Below, piece by piece: positions 25,788-34,213 of a DNA stretch of 64,000 bases (the stretch's first letter is position 1; every line of letters starts with the position of its first letter). The notes beneath the pieces were generated by a model that was given only the letters and a program-made list of their open reading frames with translations, did no database searches and had not been told where the DNA came from. The position numbers and the translations under genes are program-made. Source of the stretch: an uncultured Prevotellaceae bacterium (GTDB lineage: Bacteria; Bacteroidota; Bacteroidia; Bacteroidales; Bacteroidaceae); NCBI GenBank assembly GCA_902776475.1, contig CACYQD010000006.1, forward strand, positions 87,993 through 151,992. Direction: 5' to 3'.

Positions 25788-27851
25788 ATGAATCTCTGTG
25801 ATATGCGTTTTTACAAAGAAGCAGATTATGGTTGCAGTTTGGTCAGATATAGTTGTTTGCTGCTATGTCTTACTTGTTGTATGAATCTTTCTGCCCAAAC
25901 TGACACCGTGCCAACCCGGGAGCATCACCTGGAGGGAGTCACCATCGAATCACATCGCACCGACCGGCAAGTCACGGCTTCCAAACCCATTCAGTTGCTA
26001 ACCAAGGAGGAACTGCGGCAATTGGGACTCCAGAACCTAGCTGATGCCGTGAAGAAATTTGCAGGGGCGCAAGTGAAAGACTATGGCGGCATCGGTGGCA
26101 TGAAAACCGTGAGCGTGCGCAATTTGGGAGCACATCACACCGCGGTGAGCTATGATGATGTGACCATCAGCAATACCCAAGCCGGACAGATAGACATCAA
26201 CCGCTACACCCTCGACAATGTGGAGTCTATCACCCTCTCCGTGGGCAGCGACGACAACTGGTTGCAGTCGGCCCGCCACTATGCTTCAGGAGGGGTACTG
26301 AGCATCAAAAGTGAACGGCAGGGGCGTGACGGCAAACAATGGGAATGGAAACTGAAAGGAGCATCCTTCGGCTACGTATCTCCATCCTTCCGCTACTGGC
26401 AGCCCATCAGTTCCGGCACGACCATCGCTCTGAACGGTTCGTTCATGCGTGCCGACGGACAATATCCCTATACGCTGGTCAACGGAAGAGAGAAGACCAG
26501 AGAGAAGCGCCACAACACGGACATCTCGTCATGGCAGGGAGAAGCCAACCTCTACCATACCTGGAACGATCAGAGTCAACTGGACGTGAAAGCCTGCTGG
26601 TATTACTCTGACAGAGGACTGCCCGGAGCAGTCATCCTTTACAAAGATGAAGGCAACGAACGGTTGTGGGACGAGGACTTTTTCACCCAGGCAGTCTTCA
26701 CACACCGGTTTCACCGTCAACTGACGTTGAAAGCACGGATGAAATATGCCCACTCCTGGAACAAATACAAGGACTATGACATGAAATACGAAAATGGTGT
26801 GCGCACCGACGTGGCAAGACAAAACGAATACTATGGTTCCGTCACTTTGGGTTGGCGTGCAAACGATTGGTTGACCTTCGCTTTGGCCGAGGACATGGCA
26901 TTCAACAACCTGCGCAGCAACATCACCATTTCCGACAACCTGACCGACCCGCCCTACCCCAAGCGCACGACCTCGCTCACAGCACTCTCGGCCAACCTGG
27001 AATGGCAGCGGCTGCGCGTCAACGCCAACGTCGTAGGGACCTACGCCACAGAGAGCGTGGAAGCCGGGAAACAACCCGAAGACCAGAAAAGACTCTCACC
27101 CTCGCTGTCCGTATCATATCGGCTGCTCAAGAACGAACACCTGTTCTTACGTGCCATGTATAAGAACACTTTTCGCATGCCCACTTTCAACGATCTCTAC
27201 TATATACGCATGGGAAATACCGGTCTCCGTCCTGAGAACGCCCATGAAATGAACGTTGGCGTGACATGGAGCGGACGCCCAGTCAAATTGGTCAAATACC
27301 TCACCGTCACCATCGACGGCTACCTCAACAAAGTGACTGACAAGATTGTGGCCTTCCCGTCCACCTACGTATGGAAAATGGCCAACTTCGGCCAGGTAAC
27401 CATTGAAGGCGTTGATGTCACCCTCGCCACAGAAATACCAGTCATGAAGATCGCCAAAGATGAAGAAGTGAGCCTGCTGCTGACGGGTTCCTATACCAAT
27501 CTGAAGGCTGTGGACAAAGAAGACCGTTCACCCACCTACGACCATCAGCTGCCCTACACACCACGGCAGAGCGGCAATGCCTCTGTTCTGCTGCGCACCC
27601 CTTGGGTACATCTCGGCTACAACGTATTCACACAGGGAAAGCGCTGGAGCAATGTGCAGACCACTCCGCAGTATGCGCTGAAAGCCTACTGGGAACATTC
27701 ACTGAGTCTGTCGCATGAGTTCCGGCTGAGAGCCTGTTGTCTGGAACTGCAGGCCACGGTGCACAATCTGACCGATGAGCAATATGAGATCATCAAATAC
27801 TATCCCATGCCCGGCAGATCATTCTCTGCCAGTGCCACACTCAGATTCTGA
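25788..27851 (+). CDS. btuB: BtuB-type TonB-dependent cobalamin receptor
   Basis: The 687-residue outer-membrane receptor has a signal sequence near residues 17-37 (ending NLSAQ), a TonB-box-like segment and a plug domain (~45-170; VRNLGAHHTAVSYDDVTISNTQAGQID). A 22-strand-type barrel follows, ending in the aromatic SFSASATLRF. It lacks the long N-terminal SusC-type extension. The ATG at 25803 is an alternative start. The riboswitch directly upstream identifies cobalamin or another corrinoid as the cargo. It is the first gene of a four-gene uptake unit. Confidence 0.9.
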   Translation: MNLCDMRFYKEADYGCSLVRYSCLLLCLTCCMNLSAQTDTVPTREHHLEGVTIESHRTDRQVTASKPIQLLTKEELRQLGLQNLADAVKKFAGAQVKDYGGIGGMKTVSVRNLGAHHTAVSYDDVTISNTQAGQIDINRYTLDNVESITLSVGSDDNWLQSARHYASGGVLSIKSERQGRDGKQWEWKLKGASFGYVSPSFRYWQPISSGTTIALNGSFMRADGQYPYTLVNGREKTREKRHNTDISSWQGEANLYHTWNDQSQLDVKACWYYSDRGLPGAVILYKDEGNERLWDEDFFTQAVFTHRFHRQLTLKARMKYAHSWNKYKDYDMKYENGVRTDVARQNEYYGSVTLGWRANDWLTFALAEDMAFNNLRSNITISDNLTDPPYPKRTTSLTALSANLEWQRLRVNANVVGTYATESVEAGKQPEDQKRLSPSLSVSYRLLKNEHLFLRAMYKNTFRMPTFNDLYYIRMGNTGLRPENAHEMNVGVTWSGRPVKLVKYLTVTIDGYLNKVTDKIVAFPSTYVWKMANFGQVTIEGVDVTLATEIPVMKIAKDEEVSLLLTGSYTNLKAVDKEDRSPTYDHQLPYTPRQSGNASVLLRTPWVHLGYNVFTQGKRWSNVQTTPQYALKAYWEHSLSLSHEFRLRACCLELQATVHNLTDEQYEIIKYYPMPGRSFSASATLRF

Positions 27852-27901
27852 CGCTAACTATCAAAACATCATACAACAAACCATTTTACAATTACAAAAA
27901 C

Positions 27902-28987
27902 ATGAAACTAAGAAATTTTTATTTTGCCGCACTCAGCATGCTGGCTATCTCAGCAGGATTCGTGTCCTGCAGTAGTGATGATGACGAATGGGACTGGTCC
28001 AAAGAAGGTTCTAAAATCGAAATGAGCAAGACCCGCGCTTTTATCCTGAACGAGGGTTCAAGCAAACAGAACAACGCCGGACTTACCTATTTTGACTGGA
28101 CCACGGACGCCACTTACGCCAACGATCTGTTCATGATGCAGAACGGCGTGGCCATGGGCGATGTGGCACAGGACATCATCGTTGACAGCGACGACAACAT
28201 CTTTGTCATCATGTCGGGCTCTAAGCTGATCTACAAACTCAACAGCGTCGGTGCCCGCCAGGGTGTCCTGACCGTGAGCAACGAACTGAGCGACCCGCGC
28301 TATGGCGTGCTTGACAAAGGCAACCTCTATGTCACCTGCTATGGCGGCTATGTGGCCAAGATCGACACCAAGTCCATGACAGTGACTGGACAAGTGAAGG
28401 TGGGTGCCAACCCGGAATACATCATCAAGAAAGACGGCAAACTCTACTGCACCTGCTCAGGCTGGGGTGCTGACAAGCGTGTGGCCGTGATTGACTTGAA
28501 GTCTTTCGACAAAGCCAACTATTTTGATGTGATGGACAACCCCGACCGCATCATCGAGGTTGATGACCACATCTTCGTACAGGGCTACGGCGCAGACTGG
28601 AGCTATCCCTGGGGTGAGCTCGACCCCGCCAAGGGCACCTTCACTAAGATCGGCAATGCATCAGCATGGGCTTCATACAAAAACACCCTCTATCTGGCAT
28701 TCTCTGAGACCGACTGGTCAACCTACGCCACCACCACCACCTTCTACAGCTACAATGCGAAATCAGGACAGCTCAACAAATCTTCATTCCTGAAAAATGC
28801 TCCTGAGGTGCTCTCTTCCAGTTCTGTTTACGGCATCAGCGTGAATGAGGAGAACGGTGACATCTATGTGATGACCACCGATTTCGTGACCCCCGGCCAT
28901 ATCTATCATTTCAAGAGCGACGGCACCTTCGTCAAAGACTTCGCATCGACCGGTGTCAATCCCCGAAAGATTGCTTTCTTGGACTAA
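27902..28987 (+). CDS. BtuG-like surface beta-propeller lipoprotein
   Basis: The 361-residue lipoprotein has its lipobox at VSC (residue ~23), followed by SSDDDEWD, an acidic run typical of surface-exported Bacteroidota lipoproteins. The rest is a series of YncE/DUF5074-like beta-propeller blades (DIIVDSDDNIFVIMSGSKLIYKLN, YGVLDKGNLYVTCYGGYVAKID, and so on). BtuG proteins of Bacteroides are seven-bladed surface lipoproteins that bind B12 with very high affinity and cap BtuB. Position right after btuB and under the same riboswitch supports that role. The assignment rests on fold and context. Confidence 0.82.
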   Translation: MKLRNFYFAALSMLAISAGFVSCSSDDDEWDWSKEGSKIEMSKTRAFILNEGSSKQNNAGLTYFDWTTDATYANDLFMMQNGVAMGDVAQDIIVDSDDNIFVIMSGSKLIYKLNSVGARQGVLTVSNELSDPRYGVLDKGNLYVTCYGGYVAKIDTKSMTVTGQVKVGANPEYIIKKDGKLYCTCSGWGADKRVAVIDLKSFDKANYFDVMDNPDRIIEVDDHIFVQGYGADWSYPWGELDPAKGTFTKIGNASAWASYKNTLYLAFSETDWSTYATTTTFYSYNAKSGQLNKSSFLKNAPEVLSSSSVYGISVNEENGDIYVMTTDFVTPGHIYHFKSDGTFVKDFASTGVNPRKIAFLD

Positions 28988-29008
28988 CCGTCGAGACATC
29001 ATCGCATC

Positions 29009-30130
29009 ATGAGAAAATTGCTGCTCATAGCCACCGTCATGCTCCTCTGCGCCTGTCATGGACGACAGACGCAGAGGGCATCGTCGGATGACTGCGACAC
29101 CTTGGAGTTTCGTCACGCCACACACCTCGCGATTGTCCATCACAAGGATTTTACGGAGGTGAGGTTGGCCGACCCCTGGAAAGAAGGAAGGACACTGCAC
29201 ACCTATCTGCTGGTGCCTTCTGGGCACGACATCCCCCAAGACCTTCCCCAGGGCACTCTGGTGCGCACTCCCCTGCGCCGTGCCATTGTCTCGACCAGCG
29301 TTCACTGCAGTCTTGTCATCGACATGGGAAAAAAAGAGAGTGTCGCTGGTGTCTGTGAGCCGCAGTATATCCATATACCCTATATCAACGAAGGGATAAA
29401 AAACGGAAGTATAGCCGATTGCGGCAGTGGCATGTCTCCCACCATTGAGAAAATCATTGACCTTCATCCCGATGCCATCTTCCTCTCCCCCTTCCAGAAC
29501 AGTGGAGGTTACGGAAAGACTGAGGAACTGGGAATACCCATCATCGAAACCGCCGATTACATGGAGACTTCTGCATTGGGACGGGCTGAATGGATGCGTT
29601 TCTATGGTTTGCTGTTCGGCTGTGAGCAAACGGCAGACAGCATTTTCTCGACGGTGGAGACCACCTATCTGACCTTGAAAGAGAAGGCTCAGTCGGCGAA
29701 GACTCATCCATCGATGCTCATGGACAAGCAGACAGGGTCGGTTTGGTACGTACCGGGAGGGGAAAGCAGCATCGGTGGGCTCATTGCCGATGCCTATATC
29801 CAATATGCCTGGAGTGACGACAACCATAGCGGCAGTTTGGCTCAGTCGTTTGAGAATGTGCTGGAAGAAGGCGGCGACGCCGACCTGTGGCTGTTTCGCT
29901 ACAATTCTCCCCATGCCATCACTTATGATGAGTTGTTGAAGGAGAACAATGGCTATGGACAGTTCAAAGCCTTCTCACAAAGGAGTGTTTACGGCTGCAA
30001 CACCGCCACAAGCACCTTTTATGAGGACACCCCTTTCCATCCCCATCTGCTGCTGCGTGACTTTATCTGTATCGCCCATCCCGAACTGAATCTCGGAGAT
30101 CCTCAATATTTTATCAAACTGCATGAATAA
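29009..30130 (+). CDS. BtuF-like corrinoid ABC-transporter binding lipoprotein
   Basis: A 373-residue lipoprotein (MRKLLLIATVMLLCAC) of the periplasmic binding protein class used for iron-siderophores and B12. Segments such as SPTIEKIIDLHPDAIFLSPF, ELGIPIIETADYME, GRAEWMRFYGLLFG and WYVPGGESSIGGLIADA match the helical-backbone fold. It would hand corrinoids from BtuB to the inner-membrane permease. It overlaps the permease gene by 8 bases. It is related to the binding protein at 49.7-50.9 kb but clearly diverged, so the two loci are not a recent duplication. Confidence 0.88.
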   Translation: MRKLLLIATVMLLCACHGRQTQRASSDDCDTLEFRHATHLAIVHHKDFTEVRLADPWKEGRTLHTYLLVPSGHDIPQDLPQGTLVRTPLRRAIVSTSVHCSLVIDMGKKESVAGVCEPQYIHIPYINEGIKNGSIADCGSGMSPTIEKIIDLHPDAIFLSPFQNSGGYGKTEELGIPIIETADYMETSALGRAEWMRFYGLLFGCEQTADSIFSTVETTYLTLKEKAQSAKTHPSMLMDKQTGSVWYVPGGESSIGGLIADAYIQYAWSDDNHSGSLAQSFENVLEEGGDADLWLFRYNSPHAITYDELLKENNGYGQFKAFSQRSVYGCNTATSTFYEDTPFHPHLLLRDFICIAHPELNLGDPQYFIKLHE

Positions 30131-31157
30131 GCACACACGGTTCACCATTCTCATGCTGCTGCTCATCGCGACCCTTTTCGCGCTGAGTATACTGGTGGGT
30201 GCCGTGGATATACCTTTGCGCCAAGTGGCTCGCATCCTGTTTCTGCCAGACGCTCAGCTGCAAGCCGACGAAGCCATCAAACCGTCGTGGATTTACATCG
30301 TCCTGCAATCCCGGTTGCCGCAGGCCATCACCGCCATGCTGTGCGGTGCATCGCTGGCCGTGTGCGGACTGATGCTGCAGACGGCCTTTCACAATCCATT
30401 GGCTGGTCCAAGTGTGTTCGGCATCAACAGCGGAGCATCCCTCGGAGTGGCACTGGTGATGCTGCTCTTCGGAGGCAGTGTCGTGACAGGCAGTTTCTCG
30501 CTGACCGGTTTCATCGCTGTGCTCACAGCCGCATTCATCGGCGCCATGGCCGTCATGGCACTTATCCTGCTCTTCTCCATGATGGTGCGCAACAATGTCA
30601 TGCTGCTCATCATCGGCATCATGATTGGCTATTTGGCCAACTCCGCCATATCATTGCTCAATTTTTTCGCTACCGAACAAGGGGTGCAGTCGTATATGAT
30701 ATGGGGGATGGGCAATTTCGGAGGTGTTTCAATGAGCCAAATGCCTGTATTCTCATTGACCACGCTGGTCGGACTGTTTGCCGCCATGACACTCGTCAAA
30801 CCTCTCAACGCATTGCTCTTAGGTGAACAATATGCCGAAAACCTGGGTTTTAACACCCAACGCGTGCGCAACCAACTCCTGTTCGTCACCGGACTGCTCA
30901 CCGCAGTGACGACTGCCTATTGTGGTCCGGTGGTGTTCATCGGCCTCGCTGTGCCCCATGTGGCTCGTATGTTACTCGGCACAGACAATCACCATTTCCT
31001 GATGCCAGCCACCATCCTGACCGGTGCTGCAGTGGCCCTTCTGTGCAACATCATCTGCGTATCTCCAGGAGCCAAAGGGGTGATTCCCCTCAATGCCGTC
31101 ACCCCCGTCATGGGCGCCCCTGTCATCATCTACGTCATCCTGAAACAAAAGCGGTAA
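30123..31157 (+). CDS. BtuC/FecCD-family ABC-transporter permease
   Basis: A 344-residue membrane protein with about ten hydrophobic segments. The family motif is present (LQTAFHNPLAGPSVFGINSGASLGV), as are GYLANSAISLLNFF, the coupling-loop region NLGFNTQRVRNQLL, and CGPVVFIGLAVPHVARMLLG near the end. It forms the channel of the corrinoid importer. The start overlaps the binding-protein gene, so translation is coupled. The ATPase (BtuD) expected next is missing; an unrelated GH43 gene follows. Confidence 0.9.
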   Translation: MNKHTRFTILMLLLIATLFALSILVGAVDIPLRQVARILFLPDAQLQADEAIKPSWIYIVLQSRLPQAITAMLCGASLAVCGLMLQTAFHNPLAGPSVFGINSGASLGVALVMLLFGGSVVTGSFSLTGFIAVLTAAFIGAMAVMALILLFSMMVRNNVMLLIIGIMIGYLANSAISLLNFFATEQGVQSYMIWGMGNFGGVSMSQMPVFSLTTLVGLFAAMTLVKPLNALLLGEQYAENLGFNTQRVRNQLLFVTGLLTAVTTAYCGPVVFIGLAVPHVARMLLGTDNHHFLMPATILTGAAVALLCNIICVSPGAKGVIPLNAVTPVMGAPVIIYVILKQKR

Positions 31158-31205
31158 ACAGTTTTTGTAACATCCTTCCCTCATCGTGAACTCATCTTCC
31201 TGATT

Positions 31206-32717
31206 ATGAAATACATCAAACTACTTATCCTATCCATGCTGTTTCAGGTGCCGACAGCCCTGAGTGCCCAGACCACCTTCACCAACCCTATCTTAGGCGG
31301 TGATTTCCCTGACCCTACCGTTCTCCGAGACGGCAACGACTATTATTTGACCAACTCTGCGTTTGACTACGTACCGGGACTGGTGGTGTATCACTCCCGT
31401 GACCTCGTCCACTGGGAACCTATCAGCTATGCATTGAGCACCTATTTAGGAAGCATCTGGGCACCAGACATCAAAAAACACAAAGGCAAATACTATATCT
31501 ATTTCACCGTCCATGGTGAACGCCGCACCAACTGCGTGGTATGGGCAGAAACCCCTTACGGCCCATGGAGCGATCCCATAGACCTCAACATCGGCGATAT
31601 CGACCCTTGCTTCATTGAAGGCAATGACGGACGATGCTATCTGGTCATGAGCGGCGGAAACCGCTGGACTCTGTCTGAAGACTGCCTGTCCGTGGTCGCA
31701 GGTTCGAAAATCCATTTTTATGACGGTTGGAAATATCCTGAGGAATGGATAACCGAGGGGTTCTGCCTGGAAGGCCCCAAACTATACCACATCGGAGACT
31801 ATTTCTATTATATCAGCGCAGAAGGTGGAACCGCCGGTCCTCCCACCAGCCACATGGTGGTAGTAGCCCGCTCACGCTCCATCGATGGTCCATGGGAAAA
31901 CATGCCCTCCAATCCTCTTATCCACACCTACAACAACAGCGACAGGTGGTGGTCACGTGGTCATGGCTCTCTCATTGACACACCTGACGGCCAGTGGTAT
32001 TGTGTCTATCATGCTTATGAGAATGGATTTTACAATCTGGGGCGGCAGACACTGATGGAACCGGTTCACTTCACCTCCGACGGGTGGATCATCTCTGACG
32101 GCGGCGATGCCAGCCAACCAATGATTGCTCCCTCAGCAACAAAGAAGGATGACGGAGCCGCCGACCGCCTGGCACATCTGTCCTCCTTCCGCATCGGACT
32201 CGACTGGCGATTCTACAAGTTCTTCTCCCCAGAGCGCACCACAGTAAAAGGCAACACGCTCACTCTCCTGGGACAAGGCAATTCATTAAGTTCATCATCA
32301 CCGATGATGTTCATCGCAGGTGTTCACAACTATGAGATAGAAGCTGAAATAGAACTCCATGGAAACGTAAAAGCCGGTCTATGCCTCTACTACAACGCTG
32401 ACTACAACGTGGGTACGGGATTTGATTCCACCAAACGCTATCGTTATCGCCGCAACAAGTCAAATGGCGTGGGACAATCAACTGGTAATCACCTGTGGCT
32501 GCGACTTCGAAACGACGCTCATGTGGTGACGGCATTTTGGAGCACTGATGGCAAAGCGTGGCAGCGCGAGACATGGGGACAGGAAATTTCAGGCTTCAAC
32601 CACAACACACTCTACGACTTCCAGAGCATCCTTCCCGGCCTGTTCTGCGAGGGTGAGGGCTATGCCACTTTCAGCCATTTCACATACCGTGAGCTGGGCA
32701 GCCTTGAGGGGAAATAG
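31206..32717 (+). CDS. GH43 glycosidase (xylosidase/arabinofuranosidase type)
   Basis: A 503-residue protein with a signal peptide (to ...TALSAQ). The five-bladed GH43 domain (~20-310) shows the general base Asp in GGDFPDPTVLRDG, the second Asp in GDIDPCFIEGNDG and the acid Glu in CLEGPKLYHIGDY. A C-terminal beta-sandwich (~335-500) is of the type found in many GH43 proteins. These enzymes release arabinose or xylose from plant arabinoxylan or arabinan. It sits 48 bases below the corrinoid permease, so read-through from the riboswitch-controlled operon is possible, but a functional link to B12 is doubtful. Confidence 0.9.
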   Translation: MKYIKLLILSMLFQVPTALSAQTTFTNPILGGDFPDPTVLRDGNDYYLTNSAFDYVPGLVVYHSRDLVHWEPISYALSTYLGSIWAPDIKKHKGKYYIYFTVHGERRTNCVVWAETPYGPWSDPIDLNIGDIDPCFIEGNDGRCYLVMSGGNRWTLSEDCLSVVAGSKIHFYDGWKYPEEWITEGFCLEGPKLYHIGDYFYYISAEGGTAGPPTSHMVVVARSRSIDGPWENMPSNPLIHTYNNSDRWWSRGHGSLIDTPDGQWYCVYHAYENGFYNLGRQTLMEPVHFTSDGWIISDGGDASQPMIAPSATKKDDGAADRLAHLSSFRIGLDWRFYKFFSPERTTVKGNTLTLLGQGNSLSSSSPMMFIAGVHNYEIEAEIELHGNVKAGLCLYYNADYNVGTGFDSTKRYRYRRNKSNGVGQSTGNHLWLRLRNDAHVVTAFWSTDGKAWQRETWGQEISGFNHNTLYDFQSILPGLFCEGEGYATFSHFTYRELGSLEGK

Positions 32718-32741
32718 AACGAATTGATAAAGTTGGGTTTC

Positions 32742-32933
32742 CTATTTCAATTTTTGTTTTTCCTTGGTTTCGTCTATTGTTTTTTGGAATTGCAGAATCT
32801 CATTTGTTTTCTTTTCCTCCATTTCTTTGTCAGATATGGTGTTCTCCAATTGCGTCCTTTTCACCCGATAGACGTCCAACTCCTCATCCGTGACCTCCAT
32901 CATCTCCTTGCATTGCTCGTACTGGCGTTGCAT
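32742..32933 (-). CDS. Small charged coiled-coil-like protein
   Basis: A 63-codon frame starts 3 bases after the stop of the aldo/keto reductase gene on the same strand. The product is highly charged, with a heptad-like pattern (DVYRVKRTQLENTISDKEMEEKKTNEI) and no signal peptide or membrane segment. The composition is unlike antisense noise, and the spacing suggests translation from the reductase transcript. I do not recognise a family. The overlapping plus-strand frame is a hydrophobic shadow. Confidence 0.45.
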   Translation of the reverse strand: MQRQYEQCKEMMEVTDEELDVYRVKRTQLENTISDKEMEEKKTNEILQFQKTIDETKEKQKLK

Positions 32934-32936
32934 GCA

Positions 32937-34058
32937 TTATTCCAAGGTCTCGGCAACTTCCTCAAGCAGGCTGATGATGGGAAGATGTTGTGGGCAGGCA
33001 TCCTCACACTGGGCGCACTGCACACAGGCGGAAGCTTTTTCCCCACCTGGCCGCCATCCATAAGCATTTCGTGCTTCCTTGAGGTCGCCATACATCTTAT
33101 AGTTATTCATCACAGCGAAGATTTCAGGAATGTGGATATCCATCGGACAACCTGGTGTGCAATAATGACATGAAGTGCATGCGATGCGGTCAAACTGCTG
33201 CAATGCTTCATGGGCATCTTTCATCACCTGCATTTCTTCCTCATTCAAAGGTTGGAAATGCCGCATAAACGAGAGGTTGTCTTCCATCTGGGCCAAATTT
33301 GACATTCCGCTCAGCACCATCATCACACCTGGCAAAGAAGAAGCGAAACGGATAGCCCAGGATGCATATGAGGCATCAGGATCGGCGGCATGAAGGACAT
33401 CTTTCACCTTTTGAGGCGGATCGGCCAGCGCACCACCCTTCACAGGTTCCATGACGATGATAGGTTTCCCATGGCGAGTGGCCACTTCATAACAAAGGCG
33501 TGAAGCAATCAGCGGATCCTCCCAATCAGAGTAATTGATTTGCAATTGTACAAACTCAGCATCAGGATGTTCGGTGAGCAATTCGGTGAGCAATTCCGGG
33601 GTGTCATGGAAAGAGAATCCATAATGGCGGATAAGTCCCTCTTCCTTCAGCGTTTTCACATAATCCCAGATGCCATAATCGTCATACTTTTTCTTATTGC
33701 CTGCATCTACGCCATGTACCAAATAGAAGTCAAAATAGCCTGCACCTGTCCGTTCCAGACTTACCCTGATCTCGTTTTTGGCTTCCTCTTCACTCTTGCA
33801 AGCGAAGTCAGAGGCATTGAGCTTGTTGGCCAAATAATATTGTTCACGGGGATATCGGTCACATAAGGCCGCTTTTGTGGCAGCTTCCGAACCCACATAT
33901 ACGTATGCCGTGTCAAAATACCTGCCTCCAGCTTCGATGAAGGCGTCGACCATCTGTTTGGTCTGTTCCACATCGATTGCATCGCTTCCTTCCTGTTTTG
34001 GCAATCGCATCATGCCAAAGCCCAACTTCATACAATTGTTGATCAAATCATTCTCCAT
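32937..34058 (-). CDS. Aldo/keto reductase with C-terminal 2x[4Fe-4S] domain
   Basis: The 373-residue protein has an AKR barrel (residues ~10-285: LGFGMMRLP, FDTAYVYVGSE with the catalytic Asp/Tyr, YLANKLNASD with Lys). A ferredoxin-like C-terminal region follows with two cysteine clusters (CTSCHYCTPGCPMDI and CVQCAQCEDACPQHLP). This fused family is common in anaerobes, and its substrates are mostly unknown. The start at 34058 follows a consensus promoter; Met10 is an alternative matching the shorter family N-terminus. A small charged frame follows at 3 bases. Confidence 0.92.
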   Translation of the reverse strand: MENDLINNCMKLGFGMMRLPKQEGSDAIDVEQTKQMVDAFIEAGGRYFDTAYVYVGSEAATKAALCDRYPREQYYLANKLNASDFACKSEEEAKNEIRVSLERTGAGYFDFYLVHGVDAGNKKKYDDYGIWDYVKTLKEEGLIRHYGFSFHDTPELLTELLTEHPDAEFVQLQINYSDWEDPLIASRLCYEVATRHGKPIIVMEPVKGGALADPPQKVKDVLHAADPDASYASWAIRFASSLPGVMMVLSGMSNLAQMEDNLSFMRHFQPLNEEEMQVMKDAHEALQQFDRIACTSCHYCTPGCPMDIHIPEIFAVMNNYKMYGDLKEARNAYGWRPGGEKASACVQCAQCEDACPQHLPIISLLEEVAETLE

Positions 34059-34111
34059 ATCTGCAAATCTATTTCAAATCAAACTATTGTGTTTTTATGG
34101 CTAATAACTTG

Positions 34112-34142
34112 CAAATATAAGCATTAAAATGATAATGTCAAA
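34112..34142 (-). promoter_or_regulatory. Promoter of the aldo/keto reductase gene
   Basis: Minus-strand TTTG (34139-34142), 19-base spacer, TATATTTG (34112-34119). Confidence 0.7.
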
Positions 34143-34181
34143 AATATTGTAGGTGTTTTATCGTATTTCAAATAAAAGTAG

Positions 34182-34189
34182 TAATTTTG
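34182..34189 (+). promoter_or_regulatory. -7 element of the COG0523 gene
   Basis: TAATTTTG 25 bases before the ATG. No good -33 element, which would be consistent with activator dependence but does not prove it. Confidence 0.45.
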
Positions 34190-34213
34190 CATTCACTATA
34201 AAATAATAATACA

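Noticed and set aside
31206-32717. GH43 as part of the B12 uptake system
   Set aside because: It is a standard secreted glycosidase; adjacency on the same strand is the only link.
32724-33173. Hydrophobic plus-strand frame at the end of the aldo/keto reductase
   Set aside because: It is the complement of the reductase C-terminus and of the charged small frame; hydrophobicity follows from antisense of Lys/Glu codons.
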